DNA from: an uncultured Microbacterium sp.
GTDB lineage: Bacteria; Actinomycetota; Actinomycetes; Actinomycetales; Microbacteriaceae
Reading direction: 5' to 3'
Length of the DNA: 64,000 nucleotides
Assembly: GCA_913774665.1 (NCBI GenBank)
Contig: CAJYHN010000001.1
Span: 1 to 64,000 of the forward strand
The notes below the pieces were generated by a model that worked only from the letters and a program-made list of their open reading frames with translations, did not search any database and was not told the origin of the DNA. A program made the translations under genes and the position numbers. Positions 7,890 through 15,997 of this stretch are shown here, one piece after another. How positions within the stretch are numbered: position 1 is the first letter of the stretch; the number at the start of each line of letters is the position of its first letter.

Positions 7890-9293
7890 ATGGCCCTCAC
7901 ATCCCTCCCCGCACCCCTCGTGCTCGCCGCCGCGGAAAGCGGCCCTGCCGCCCCCGCGGGCCAGCTCATCACCGCCGCGCTCATCGGCGTGGCCCTGATC
8001 GTCGTGCTGATCACGTGGGGGAAGCTTCACCCCTTCCTCGCGTTGACCATCGGCGCGCTCACCACCGGCGTCGTCGCCGGCATGGCCGTTCCCGCCACCG
8101 TCACCAGCTTCACGGGTGGCTTCGGCTCGACCATGGGCGGGGTCGGCATCCTCGTCGCCCTCGGCGCCATCTACGGCAAGCTGCTCGCCGACTCCGGTGG
8201 CGCCGACCGCATCGTCGACACCCTCGTCGCGCGGGCGACTCCCCGCAGCCTGCCCTGGGTGATGGGTCTGATCGGCGCCATCATCGGGCTGCCGATGTTC
8301 TTCGAGGTGGGGCTCGTCCTGCTCGTGCCCGTGATCATCCTGGTCGCCCGCCGCTCGGGCGTCGCGCTGATGAAGATCGCCATCCCCACCCTCGCCGGTC
8401 TCTCGGCGATGCACGGTCTCGTGCCCCCGCACCCCGGCCCGCTGGCGGCGATCGACGCTCTCGGCGCCAACCTCGGCCTGACCCTGGCGTTCGGCGTGAT
8501 CGTCGCGATCCCCGCCGTGATCATCGCCGGGCCGCTGTTCGCCACGATCGCCGCCCGCTGGGCTCCCGTTCCCGTGCCGGAGCTGTTCCTCTCGGCCGAG
8601 GAGAAGGGCGACGAGCCCGCCCGTCGCCCCTCGTTCGCCGCGACGCTCGCGAGCATCCTGCTTCCGGTCGCCCTGATGCTGCTCAAGGCGGTCGCCGACA
8701 TCGCCGCTCCGGCCTCGACCGACCTGTGGAAGGTCGTCATCGACTTCCTCGGCATGCCGATCATCGCTCTTCTGCTCGCCGTGCTGGTCGGCTTCGTGGT
8801 GCTCGGCCGCGGCGCCGGCTTCGACCGCGCCCGCCTCACCGGGGTCGTCGGATCCTCGCTCGGCCCGATCGCCGGCATCCTGCTCATCGTCGGCGCGGGC
8901 GGCGGCTTCAAGCAGGTGCTCGTCGACACCGGCATCGGCAAGGTCATCGCCGACACGGTGGCCGGCTCCAGCGTGTCCGTCCTGCTGCTGGCCTGGCTGG
9001 TCGCGGTCGTGATCCGCGTCGCCACCGGATCGGCCACCGTCGCCACCATCACCGCCGCCGGCATCCTGCAACCGCTCACCGAGACCCTCGACGCCCCGAT
9101 GACCGCACTGCTGGTGCTCGCGATCGGTGCGGGATCGGTCTTCCTCAGTCACGTCAACGACGCCGGGTTCTGGCTCATCAAGGAGTACTTCGGCCTCAAC
9201 ATCCCCCAGACCCTGAAAACATGGAGCGTGCTGGAGTGCGTGATCTCGGTCACGGGTCTGGCCGGCGTCCTCGCGATCAGCGTGTTCGTCTGA
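7890..9293 (+). CDS. gntP: Gluconate permease, GntP family
   Basis: This 467-residue, about 12-14-helix transporter of the Gnt family imports gluconate with protons. Typical family segments are seen: GGFGSTMGGVGILVALGAIYG near residue 75, GLVPPHPGPLAAIDALGANLG near 175, the RVATGSATVATITAAGI region near 375, and SHVNDAGFWLIKEYFGL near 420. The length matches the family (about 440-470). The ATG at 7890 is preceded by AAGGAC. gntK follows 20 bp downstream, so the two probably form one transcript controlled by the divergent GntR regulator. Confidence 0.93.
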   Translation: MALTSLPAPLVLAAAESGPAAPAGQLITAALIGVALIVVLITWGKLHPFLALTIGALTTGVVAGMAVPATVTSFTGGFGSTMGGVGILVALGAIYGKLLADSGGADRIVDTLVARATPRSLPWVMGLIGAIIGLPMFFEVGLVLLVPVIILVARRSGVALMKIAIPTLAGLSAMHGLVPPHPGPLAAIDALGANLGLTLAFGVIVAIPAVIIAGPLFATIAARWAPVPVPELFLSAEEKGDEPARRPSFAATLASILLPVALMLLKAVADIAAPASTDLWKVVIDFLGMPIIALLLAVLVGFVVLGRGAGFDRARLTGVVGSSLGPIAGILLIVGAGGGFKQVLVDTGIGKVIADTVAGSSVSVLLLAWLVAVVIRVATGSATVATITAAGILQPLTETLDAPMTALLVLAIGAGSVFLSHVNDAGFWLIKEYFGLNIPQTLKTWSVLECVISVTGLAGVLAISVFV

Positions 9294-9313
9294 GCGGAAC
9301 GGAAGAGAGCATC

Positions 9314-9829
9314 ATGGCATCCCACCCCGTCCTGGTCTTCATGGGCCCCGCCGGCACCGGCAAGTCCACCGTCGCCGGCATGCTCGCCGGTCGCCTCGGC
9401 TGGGACTTCCAAGAGGGCGACGACCTGCATCCCGCCGAGAACGTCGCCAAGATGGCATCCGGTCACGCCCTCGACGACGACGACCGCTGGCCCTGGCTCG
9501 ATCGCGTCGCCGGCTGGATCGACGGCCAGATCGCCGCGGGGCGCCCCGGCATCGTCACGTGCTCGGCCCTCAAGCGCAGCTACCGCGACGTCCTGCGCCG
9601 CGACGACGTCACCTTCGTGCTGCTGATGGGCGACCCGAAGCTCGTGCTCGAGCGGATGCTGCGCCGACAGGGGCACTACATGCCTCCCTCGCTGCTCACC
9701 TCGCAGTTCGAGACCCTCGAGATGCCGGATGCCGATGAGCAGGCGATCCGCGTCGACCTCGACCTCACTCCCCCGGAGCAGATGCGGCAGATCATCGAGC
9801 GCCTTCAGCTCGCCCCTACCCCGTCCTGA
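9314..9829 (+). CDS. gntK: Gluconokinase
   Basis: GntK phosphorylates gluconate to 6-phosphogluconate using ATP. The 171-residue product matches the small shikimate-kinase-like GntK family. It carries Walker A GPAGTGKST (residues 11-19), the substrate-binding EGDDLHPAENVAKMASG motif, the CSALKRSYRD motif typical of gluconokinases, and the lid arginine region RRQGHYMPPSLL. The ATG has GGAAGAG upstream. It follows gntP and precedes gnd, so the cluster takes gluconate through to ribulose 5-phosphate. Confidence 0.96.
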   Translation: MASHPVLVFMGPAGTGKSTVAGMLAGRLGWDFQEGDDLHPAENVAKMASGHALDDDDRWPWLDRVAGWIDGQIAAGRPGIVTCSALKRSYRDVLRRDDVTFVLLMGDPKLVLERMLRRQGHYMPPSLLTSQFETLEMPDADEQAIRVDLDLTPPEQMRQIIERLQLAPTPS

Positions 9830-9850
9830 AACACACGCGAGCCGAGCCGA

Positions 9851-9856
9851 TAAAGT
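9851..9856 (+). promoter_or_regulatory. Candidate -10 box of gnd
   Basis: TAAAGT lies 22 nt after the gntK stop and about 62 nt before the gnd ATG, suggesting gnd has its own promoter in addition to read-through from gntPK. Confidence 0.35.
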
Positions 9857-9917
9857 GGCGGAGGCGGCCCGCGTGAGCACGCCCACCCCTTCCTCGCACC
9901 TGAATACGGAGCAACGA

Positions 9918-11513
9918 ATGACGTCGACCCCCTCCCCGACCGGACCCTCGAGCGACCAGGATCAGGCCCCGCACACGGCAGCACAGGTGCACGAGGGTGC
10001 ACCCGGCATCGAAGAGGTGGATCGTCCCGCCGCCGAGGCCGGTTCCCGCCCCGCGGGCGAGGGTGACGGGCGTGCCAACATCGGCGTCGTGGGACTCGCG
10101 GTCATGGGTTCGAACCTCGCCCGCAACCTCGCGAGCCGCGAGGGCAACACGGTCGCGATCTTCAACCGCAGCCAGGACAAGACCGAGCACGTGCTCGAGC
10201 AGCACCCCGAGGCGAACTTCGTGGCCTCGTTCTCGTACGAGGACTTCGCCGCCTCGCTGGCCAAGCCCCGCACCGCCATCATCATGGTCAAGGCCGGTCG
10301 CCCGACCGACTTCGTCATCGACGAGCTCGTCAAGGTCTTCGAGCCCGGCGACATCATCGTCGACGGCGGCAACGCCCTGTTCACCGACACCATCCGCCGC
10401 GAGAAAGCCGTGCGCGACACCGGCATCAACTTCGTCGGCATGGGCGTCTCGGGCGGCGAAGAGGGCGCGCTGCGCGGCCCCTCGATCATGCCCGGCGGCT
10501 CCGACGAGGCCTGGGCCACGCTCGGCCCGATCCTGAAGTCCATCGCCGCGGTCGCCGAGGGCGAGCCGTGCGTCACGCACGTCGGCCACGACGGCGCCGG
10601 CCACTTCGTCAAGATGGTGCACAACGGCATCGAGTACGCCGACATGCAGCTCATCGCCGAGGCCTACGACCTCATCCGCCGCGCCACGGGCAAGACCCCG
10701 GCGGAGATCGCCGACGTGTTCGCCGAGTGGAATCGCGGCGAGCTGGAGTCGTACCTCATCGAGATCACCGCCGAGGTGCTGCGCCAGACCGACGCCGACA
10801 CCGGCAGGCCCCTCGTCGACGTCATCCTCGACCAGGCCGGCGCCAAGGGCACCGGCGCGTGGACCGTGCAGACCGCTCTCGACCTGGGCGTGCCCGTCTC
10901 GGGCATCGCCGAGGCCACCTTCGCGCGGTCGCTGTCGAGCCACCCCGAGCAGCGCTCGGTCTCGCGCGAACTCCCCGGCCCCTCGGGCACCGAGGTCCTG
11001 TCGGGCGAGGATGCCGACGCCTTCATCGAGCAGGTGCGCCTGGCGCTGTACGCCTCGAAGATCGTCGCCTACTCGCAGGGCTTCGACGAGATCCGCGCCG
11101 GCGCCGCGCAGTACGACTGGAGCATCGACCTGGGTGCGGTGTCGAAGATCTGGCGCGGCGGCTGCATCATCCGCGCGCAGTTCCTCAACCGCATCGCCGA
11201 GGCGTACGACGCCGAGGCCGAGCTGCCCGTGCTGCTGACCGCTCCGTACTTCGTCGAGGCGCTCGGCCGCGCTCAGGACGCGTGGCGCCACATCGTGTCG
11301 CTGTCGGCGGCCAGTGGCATCCCGGCCCCCGCTTTCAGCTCGTCGCTGGCGTACTACGACGGCCTGCGCGCCGAGCGTCTTCCCGCCGCTCTCATCCAGG
11401 GTCAGCGCGACTTCTTCGGTGCGCACACCTACCGCCGCATCGACAAGGAGGGCACCTTCCACACCCTCTGGTCGGGCGACCGCACCGAGATCGAAGCCGA
11501 AGACACCCACTGA
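9918..11513 (+). CDS. gnd: 6-phosphogluconate dehydrogenase (decarboxylating)
   Basis: Gnd oxidises 6-phosphogluconate to ribulose 5-phosphate and CO2 with NADP in the pentose phosphate pathway. In the 531-residue product the Rossmann motif IGVVGLAVMGSNLARN starts at residue 55. Further family motifs are VDGGNALFTDT, GMGVSGGEEGALRGPSIMPGG, HFVKMVHNGIEYADMQ with the catalytic Lys, GAKGTGAWTVQTA and WRGGCIIRAQFL. The C-terminal tail (DFFGAHTYRRIDKEGTFHTLW) is intact. The first 53 residues are an unusual Pro/Ala/Glu-rich extension absent from the classical ~470-residue enzyme. The ATG is supported by GGAG 7 nt upstream. Confidence 0.97.
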   Translation: MTSTPSPTGPSSDQDQAPHTAAQVHEGAPGIEEVDRPAAEAGSRPAGEGDGRANIGVVGLAVMGSNLARNLASREGNTVAIFNRSQDKTEHVLEQHPEANFVASFSYEDFAASLAKPRTAIIMVKAGRPTDFVIDELVKVFEPGDIIVDGGNALFTDTIRREKAVRDTGINFVGMGVSGGEEGALRGPSIMPGGSDEAWATLGPILKSIAAVAEGEPCVTHVGHDGAGHFVKMVHNGIEYADMQLIAEAYDLIRRATGKTPAEIADVFAEWNRGELESYLIEITAEVLRQTDADTGRPLVDVILDQAGAKGTGAWTVQTALDLGVPVSGIAEATFARSLSSHPEQRSVSRELPGPSGTEVLSGEDADAFIEQVRLALYASKIVAYSQGFDEIRAGAAQYDWSIDLGAVSKIWRGGCIIRAQFLNRIAEAYDAEAELPVLLTAPYFVEALGRAQDAWRHIVSLSAASGIPAPAFSSSLAYYDGLRAERLPAALIQGQRDFFGAHTYRRIDKEGTFHTLWSGDRTEIEAEDTH

Positions 11514-11529
11514 TCCCGAGGGATAACCG

Positions 11530-11997
11530 GTGACGAAACGGCGACGGGCAGGGCTCGTCGCCGTTTCGTGCGTCTACGCGGTCGCGGTGTGGTGGATGAC
11601 GCTGCGCCCCTCGATCTACGACGCCGAGGTGGGCGGCATCCTGAGGAGACTGCTCGATGCGCTCCAGCAGTCCCCCGCGACGGCGTGGATCACCTTCGAC
11701 GTCGTCGAATCCCTGGCGAACGTCGTGATGTTCGTTCCCCTGGGGCTCCTCGTGATCGCGTGGCGGGGGCGATGGTGGCACGGCATCCTGCTCGGCCTGA
11801 CCGTGAGCTGCGCGATCGAGATCACGCAGCTGGTCTTCCTGCCGACGCGCGTGGCCGACGTCGGCGACGTGGTGGCCAACACTCTCGGGGCGACGCTCGG
11901 AGTGCTCCTGGGGCGCGTTCTCAGCCGCCGGATCCCGCGTTCCCAGGATTCCCATAAGGCTCGCCATAGAAAGCTCATAGATACGAGAGCACAATGA
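11530..11997 (+). CDS. VanZ-like membrane protein
   Basis: This 155-residue protein has four predicted helices and the VanZ-family signatures TLRP after helix 1, ESLANVVMFVPLGLL, and CAIEITQLVFLPTRVADVGDVVANTLGATLG. VanZ homologues are widespread membrane proteins; in enterococci one confers low-level teicoplanin resistance, and elsewhere the role is mostly unknown. The GTG start has GAGGG upstream. Its stop overlaps the start of the response regulator (ATGA), so it is co-translated with a two-component system, suggesting an envelope-related role (inference). Confidence 0.88.
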   Translation: MTKRRRAGLVAVSCVYAVAVWWMTLRPSIYDAEVGGILRRLLDALQQSPATAWITFDVVESLANVVMFVPLGLLVIAWRGRWWHGILLGLTVSCAIEITQLVFLPTRVADVGDVVANTLGATLGVLLGRVLSRRIPRSQDSHKARHRKLIDTRAQ

Positions 11998-12737
11998 GTT
12001 CCATGACCGCGACCGCCGCCGCCCCCACCTTCACCCGCCCCGACGGAAGTGCCCTCCGCGTCCTCGTCGTGGACGACGAGCAGATGCTCACCGACCTGCT
12101 GTCGATGGCACTGCGCATGGAGGGCTGGGACGTCAAGACCGCCGGATCGGGCTTCGACGCCCTGCAGTCCGCGCGCGATTTCGAGCCGGATGCCATGGTG
12201 CTCGACATCATGATGCCCGACCTCGACGGCATGGCCGTCCTCCAGCGCCTGCGCCACTCGGGTAACGACGTGCCCGTGCTCTTCCTCACCGCGAAGGACG
12301 CCGTGGCCGATCGTGTCGCGGGTCTGACCGCCGGCGGCGACGACTACGTCACCAAGCCCTTCAGCCTCGAAGAGGTCGTGGCGCGCCTGCGGGGCCTCAT
12401 GCGTCGCGCCGGCACGGCCCTGACGCGCGACTCGGAGCCGATCCTCCGCGTCGGCGACCTCTCGCTCAACGAGGACAGCCACGAGGTCATCCGCGGCGGC
12501 AAAGAGATCGAGCTCACCGCCACTGAATTCGAGCTTCTCCGCTTCCTCATGCGCAACCAGCGTCGCGTGGTGTCGAAGGCGCAGATCCTCGATCGCGTGT
12601 GGAACTACGACTTCGGCGGTCGGTCCAGCGTCGTCGAGCTCTACATCTCGTACCTGCGCAAGAAGATCGACGCCGGGAACGACCCGCTCATCCACACCGT
12701 GCGCGGCGTGGGCTACATGATCAAAGCCCCTCAGTGA
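11994..12737 (+). CDS. OmpR-family response regulator
   Basis: The 247-residue product has a receiver domain (about residues 22-135) with acidic pocket Asp27/Asp28, phospho-acceptor Asp71 in VLDIMMPD, Thr in FLTAKD and Lys in VTKPF. A winged-helix DNA-binding domain follows (about 150-247: ELTATEFELLRFLM, RVWNYDFGG, YISYLRKKID, HTVRGVGYM). The ATG overlaps the VanZ gene stop, and its own stop overlaps the kinase start (GTGA). It resembles the PrrA/TcrA-type actinobacterial regulators, but the target genes are not visible here. Confidence 0.95.
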   Translation: MSSMTATAAAPTFTRPDGSALRVLVVDDEQMLTDLLSMALRMEGWDVKTAGSGFDALQSARDFEPDAMVLDIMMPDLDGMAVLQRLRHSGNDVPVLFLTAKDAVADRVAGLTAGGDDYVTKPFSLEEVVARLRGLMRRAGTALTRDSEPILRVGDLSLNEDSHEVIRGGKEIELTATEFELLRFLMRNQRRVVSKAQILDRVWNYDFGGRSSVVELYISYLRKKIDAGNDPLIHTVRGVGYMIKAPQ

Positions 12738-14359
12738 GTACCCCGCCGCCGCGACCTGCTCCCCCTGTTCCCCCCGCCGAGGTCTGGGAGACCGACTCCC
12801 CCGACGCCGACTCCCCGCGGGAGTCGACTCCCCAGGCCAAGAAGGAACCTCTGACGCAGAGGCTCCGTCGTCCCTGGACGCTCCAGGCGCGCCTGATGAC
12901 CGCCGTCATCGGCATGGTCGCCTTCATCCTCGTGATGATCGGGATCTCGACCAGCGCCATCCTCAGCCAGGTGCTCTACGTCAACCTCGGCGCCCAGGTC
13001 GACGAGGCGGCGGCGTCGATTCAACCGCGCGCCGCCTTCCAGAGCTCGGCGGAGCAGGTCCTGGAGTCGGGGTTCTTCGACTCCGGCACCCTGCTCGTCA
13101 TGAACTCGCGCGGCACGGGCATCACGGGCGCCGTGGTCGGCGACAACGGAGCGCGCGCGCTCACCACCGACGACCTCGGACGGATCGCCGACAGCCTGCA
13201 GGCCGCCGCCGCCGACCCCAACGCCCAGACCGTCGACCTGCCGAACCTCGGCGAGTACCTCGTCCGCCCCTTCCAGACGCCCGGCAGCGACAGCATCTTC
13301 TTGGTCGGGCTCCCCCTCTCGAGCGTCACCAGCACCATCGGCGCGATCTTGACGACCGTCGCCCTGGTGACCACGGGCGGCCTGCTGCTCCTCGCCGTCA
13401 TCATCGCGATCGTCATCCGGCTGGGACTCCGGCCGTTGCGCGCCGTCGCCGAGACGGCCACCCGCGTGGCGTCGCTGCGCATGGATCAGGGCGACGTCTC
13501 GATCACCGAGCGCGTGCCCGCCGACCAGGTCGACGACCACACTGAGATCGGGCAGGTCGGCTCGGCCCTGAACACCCTGCTCGACCGGGTCGACGCCTCC
13601 CTCAGCGCCCGCCAGCGCAACGAAGAACTGATGCGTCGATTCGTCGCCGACGCCAGCCACGAACTGCGCACGCCCTTGGCATCCATCCGCGGCTTCTCGG
13701 AGCTGTCGTTGCGCGCCATGCGTCAGGCGCAGGACGACGAGAGTCGTCAGCGCATCTCACTCGCCGTCGAGACCACCGAGCAGTCGCTCGAGCGAATCCA
13801 GGCGCAGTCCCTGCGCATGACCACTCTCGTGGAGGATCTGCTGCTGCTCGCACGACTCGACGAGGGCCAGGAGCTCGTCTACGGGTCGGTCGACCTGACG
13901 CGCCTGGCCGTCGAGGCGGTAGGCGATGCCCGCCCGGCCGGGCCGGATCACTCGTGGACCATCGACGTCCCCGATACGCCCGTCGAGCTCGCCGGAGACG
14001 CCGCCCGCCTTCACCAGGTGGTGGCGAATCTGCTCGCCAACGCCCGCACGCACACGCCCGCGGGCAGCGAGGTCACCGTGTCGGTGGCCCACGAGGGCGC
14101 CGAGGCCGTGCTCCGGGTGCACGACAACGGTCCGGGCATCGATCCCTCGGTCGCCTCGCAGCTCTTCGAGCGGTTCGCCCGCGCCGATCGCTCGCGCGAC
14201 CGCAAGACCGGCGGCACGGGCCTGGGCCTATCGATCGCGCGGGCGATCGTCGACGCGCACCGCGGAACGATCTCGGTCAGAAGCACTCCGGGCGACACGA
14301 CGTTCGAGGTGCGCCTCCCGGCGAAGCCCGCCGACCCTGTGTCCGCGGACACGGTCTGA
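12734..14359 (+). CDS. Membrane sensor histidine kinase
   Basis: The 541-residue kinase is the partner of the preceding regulator, translationally coupled by a GTGA overlap. It has a Pro/Ser-rich cytosolic N-terminus (about 1-50), TM1 near 55-80, an extracytoplasmic sensor region to about 200, TM2 near 205-230, then a HAMP-like linker. The HisKA domain has phospho-acceptor His309 in SHELRTPLASIRG. The HATPase domain shows N box NLLANARTHTP, G1 DNGPGIDP and G2 GGTGLGLSIARAIV. The signal is unknown; the overlap with a VanZ-like gene suggests cell-envelope stress (inference). Confidence 0.94.
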   Translation: MSTPPPRPAPPVPPAEVWETDSPDADSPRESTPQAKKEPLTQRLRRPWTLQARLMTAVIGMVAFILVMIGISTSAILSQVLYVNLGAQVDEAAASIQPRAAFQSSAEQVLESGFFDSGTLLVMNSRGTGITGAVVGDNGARALTTDDLGRIADSLQAAAADPNAQTVDLPNLGEYLVRPFQTPGSDSIFLVGLPLSSVTSTIGAILTTVALVTTGGLLLLAVIIAIVIRLGLRPLRAVAETATRVASLRMDQGDVSITERVPADQVDDHTEIGQVGSALNTLLDRVDASLSARQRNEELMRRFVADASHELRTPLASIRGFSELSLRAMRQAQDDESRQRISLAVETTEQSLERIQAQSLRMTTLVEDLLLLARLDEGQELVYGSVDLTRLAVEAVGDARPAGPDHSWTIDVPDTPVELAGDAARLHQVVANLLANARTHTPAGSEVTVSVAHEGAEAVLRVHDNGPGIDPSVASQLFERFARADRSRDRKTGGTGLGLSIARAIVDAHRGTISVRSTPGDTTFEVRLPAKPADPVSADTV

Positions 14360-14378
14360 GAGCACGGGATGCCGGAGG

Positions 14379-15335
14379 TCAGGCGCACCGCGACCTGACC
14401 GCCGCCCGCGCCGCCTCGAGGTCGGGACCGGGCGCGACCTCGATGTCGGGCACGAGGGGGCCGTCGTAGACGGTACCGGTGCGGTCGACGTCGTACGAGG
14501 TGGTAAGGATGATGCGGGCGCCGTCGCTGAGCTCCCTCACCTGGTTGCCGGTCGTCATCCCCGAGGTCGGTTTTCCGACGCGGACGGCGTCGGTCTGGCC
14601 GGCGAACGCGATCGCCACGATCTCGGCGGCACTGTTGGTCATGCCGGAGGTGAGCAGGGCGACGGGGGCGTCGATACGGAATCCGCCCGGCGTCGCGGTG
14701 TCGTCTCCCCCGGGCGTTGAGACGACACCGCCGTTCGCCACCGTCGCCCAGTGCACCGTGTCGTCTCGTTTCAGCCCGACGACATCGCCGTCGTCGAGGA
14801 GAGGAGCGACCACGGCGAGCATGGGCCACGCGCTGCCGCCGCCGTTGGTCCGCAGGTCGATGATCCACCCGCACGTCGTCGAGGGCGCGGCGGCGCGCAT
14901 CGCCTCGAGGCCCGCTGACTGGTACTGCTCGATCGCCTCGCGGTCCTCCCCCTGGAACCCGGGCACTGTCAGCATGCTGATTCCCTCGCGCGTCGACACG
15001 GTGGGGACGGGAAAGGGCGCGCCCGGGGCGTTCAGAGTGGTGATGGACGCGACATCGGCCGGCGTCTGCAGCCACGAGTGCGGTCCCCCCGCCGCGGACG
15101 CGAGCTCGTCGAGCCCCCGATAGGTCTCGGCGATCGTCGGCTTCGCCCTCAGCTCGGGCGCGGCGTGCGCCACGGCATCTCGGAACGCGTCCGTGTCGGC
15201 GTGGATGCCGTCGCGCATCTCGGCGATCGCCGCGTCGACGTAGGCGGCGACGTCGCCGTTCGGAGGGTCGACCTCGCAGCCAGTGAGGGTGGCCGCGATC
15301 GCGAGCACCCCGACGGCCCCACGCGCGCGCTTCAC
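14379..15335 (-). CDS. S41-family peptidase-like lipoprotein
   Basis: The product is 318 residues from a GTG at 15335 that overlaps the upstream stop (GTGA). A short lipoprotein signal ends in the lipobox LTGC at about residue 20. The tail-specific-protease core is recognisable: GWIIDLRTNGGGS, the strand-loop around SGMTNSAAEIVAIAF holding the probable catalytic Ser, and VRVGKPTSGMTTGN with the probable general-base Lys. No PDZ domain is apparent. It is probably anchored on the outer face of the membrane. The substrate is unknown. It is cotranscribed with the hypothetical gene upstream. Confidence 0.8.
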   Translation of the reverse strand: MKRARGAVGVLAIAATLTGCEVDPPNGDVAAYVDAAIAEMRDGIHADTDAFRDAVAHAAPELRAKPTIAETYRGLDELASAAGGPHSWLQTPADVASITTLNAPGAPFPVPTVSTREGISMLTVPGFQGEDREAIEQYQSAGLEAMRAAAPSTTCGWIIDLRTNGGGSAWPMLAVVAPLLDDGDVVGLKRDDTVHWATVANGGVVSTPGGDDTATPGGFRIDAPVALLTSGMTNSAAEIVAIAFAGQTDAVRVGKPTSGMTTGNQVRELSDGARIILTTSYDVDRTGTVYDGPLVPDIEVAPGPDLEAARAAVRSRCA

Positions 15336-15952
15336 CCCCACAGCGGCCGCACGCTCGCTGCGAGAGCGCTCACCGCTCCCCCGTCGAGGATGACCCGCGA
15401 CTCGGGAACACCGAACGCGGGCCACTGAACGACGAGTTCAAGCGGGCCGTCCGGGGGCAGCGGGTGCAGCCACAGGCCGTCGTGCATCGTGTAGGTCTCG
15501 CCTCCGCCGCTTCCGCCGCCGCCGGTCATGCGGACGCTGTGCCGCACGACGTCATCCGTGGACGGGTCGACAGGCGAGGGCGGGGCGAAGCGATCGTCGA
15601 GGAACAGTCGCTCTCCGTTACCGAGCACCAGGCCCCACCGGAGCCGATCGGGCGAGCGATCGCCCCCTCCCAGGTGTCCGGTGAAGTCCATCTGCGCCAG
15701 CTGCCACTCGCGGGCATCCCTCGACCCGCGTCGCAGGTGCCGCTCGATGAGGATCTCCACTCCGTCGGAGTGAACTCGCGCCCCCAAGATCGCGATGACG
15801 AGATCGTCCCCGCGAGCGATCACCTCCGGGGCCGCGAAGAGGGCCGGGACCTCATCGCGGGGCGGCTCGAACGATGGAACCCGCTCGTAGGACTGCGCGA
15901 ACGGGTCTTCGCCTTCGCCGGGAGGATCGTCGGGGAAGAATCCGTGAGTCAT
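15332..15952 (-). CDS. Hypothetical protein
   Basis: This 206-residue soluble protein starts at the ATG at 15952, which has GGGAGG a few nt upstream; an earlier in-frame ATG lacks one. No signal peptide or transmembrane helix is evident. The N-terminus is acidic and proline-rich; the rest looks beta-rich, with a Gly-rich loop GGGGSGGGE in the C-terminal half and a segment GPLELVVQWPAFGVPESRV. The pattern recalls small actinobacterial proteins that describe surface or ligand-binding beta folds, but I do not recognise a family. It overlaps the downstream S41-like lipoprotein gene. Confidence 0.6.
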   Translation of the reverse strand: MTHGFFPDDPPGEGEDPFAQSYERVPSFEPPRDEVPALFAAPEVIARGDDLVIAILGARVHSDGVEILIERHLRRGSRDAREWQLAQMDFTGHLGGGDRSPDRLRWGLVLGNGERLFLDDRFAPPSPVDPSTDDVVRHSVRMTGGGGSGGGETYTMHDGLWLHPLPPDGPLELVVQWPAFGVPESRVILDGGAVSALAASVRPLWG

Positions 15953-15997
15953 CCCCCCAGCCTCCCGGCTCGAGCCCTTCCCCGCCACCCTTTCGGT

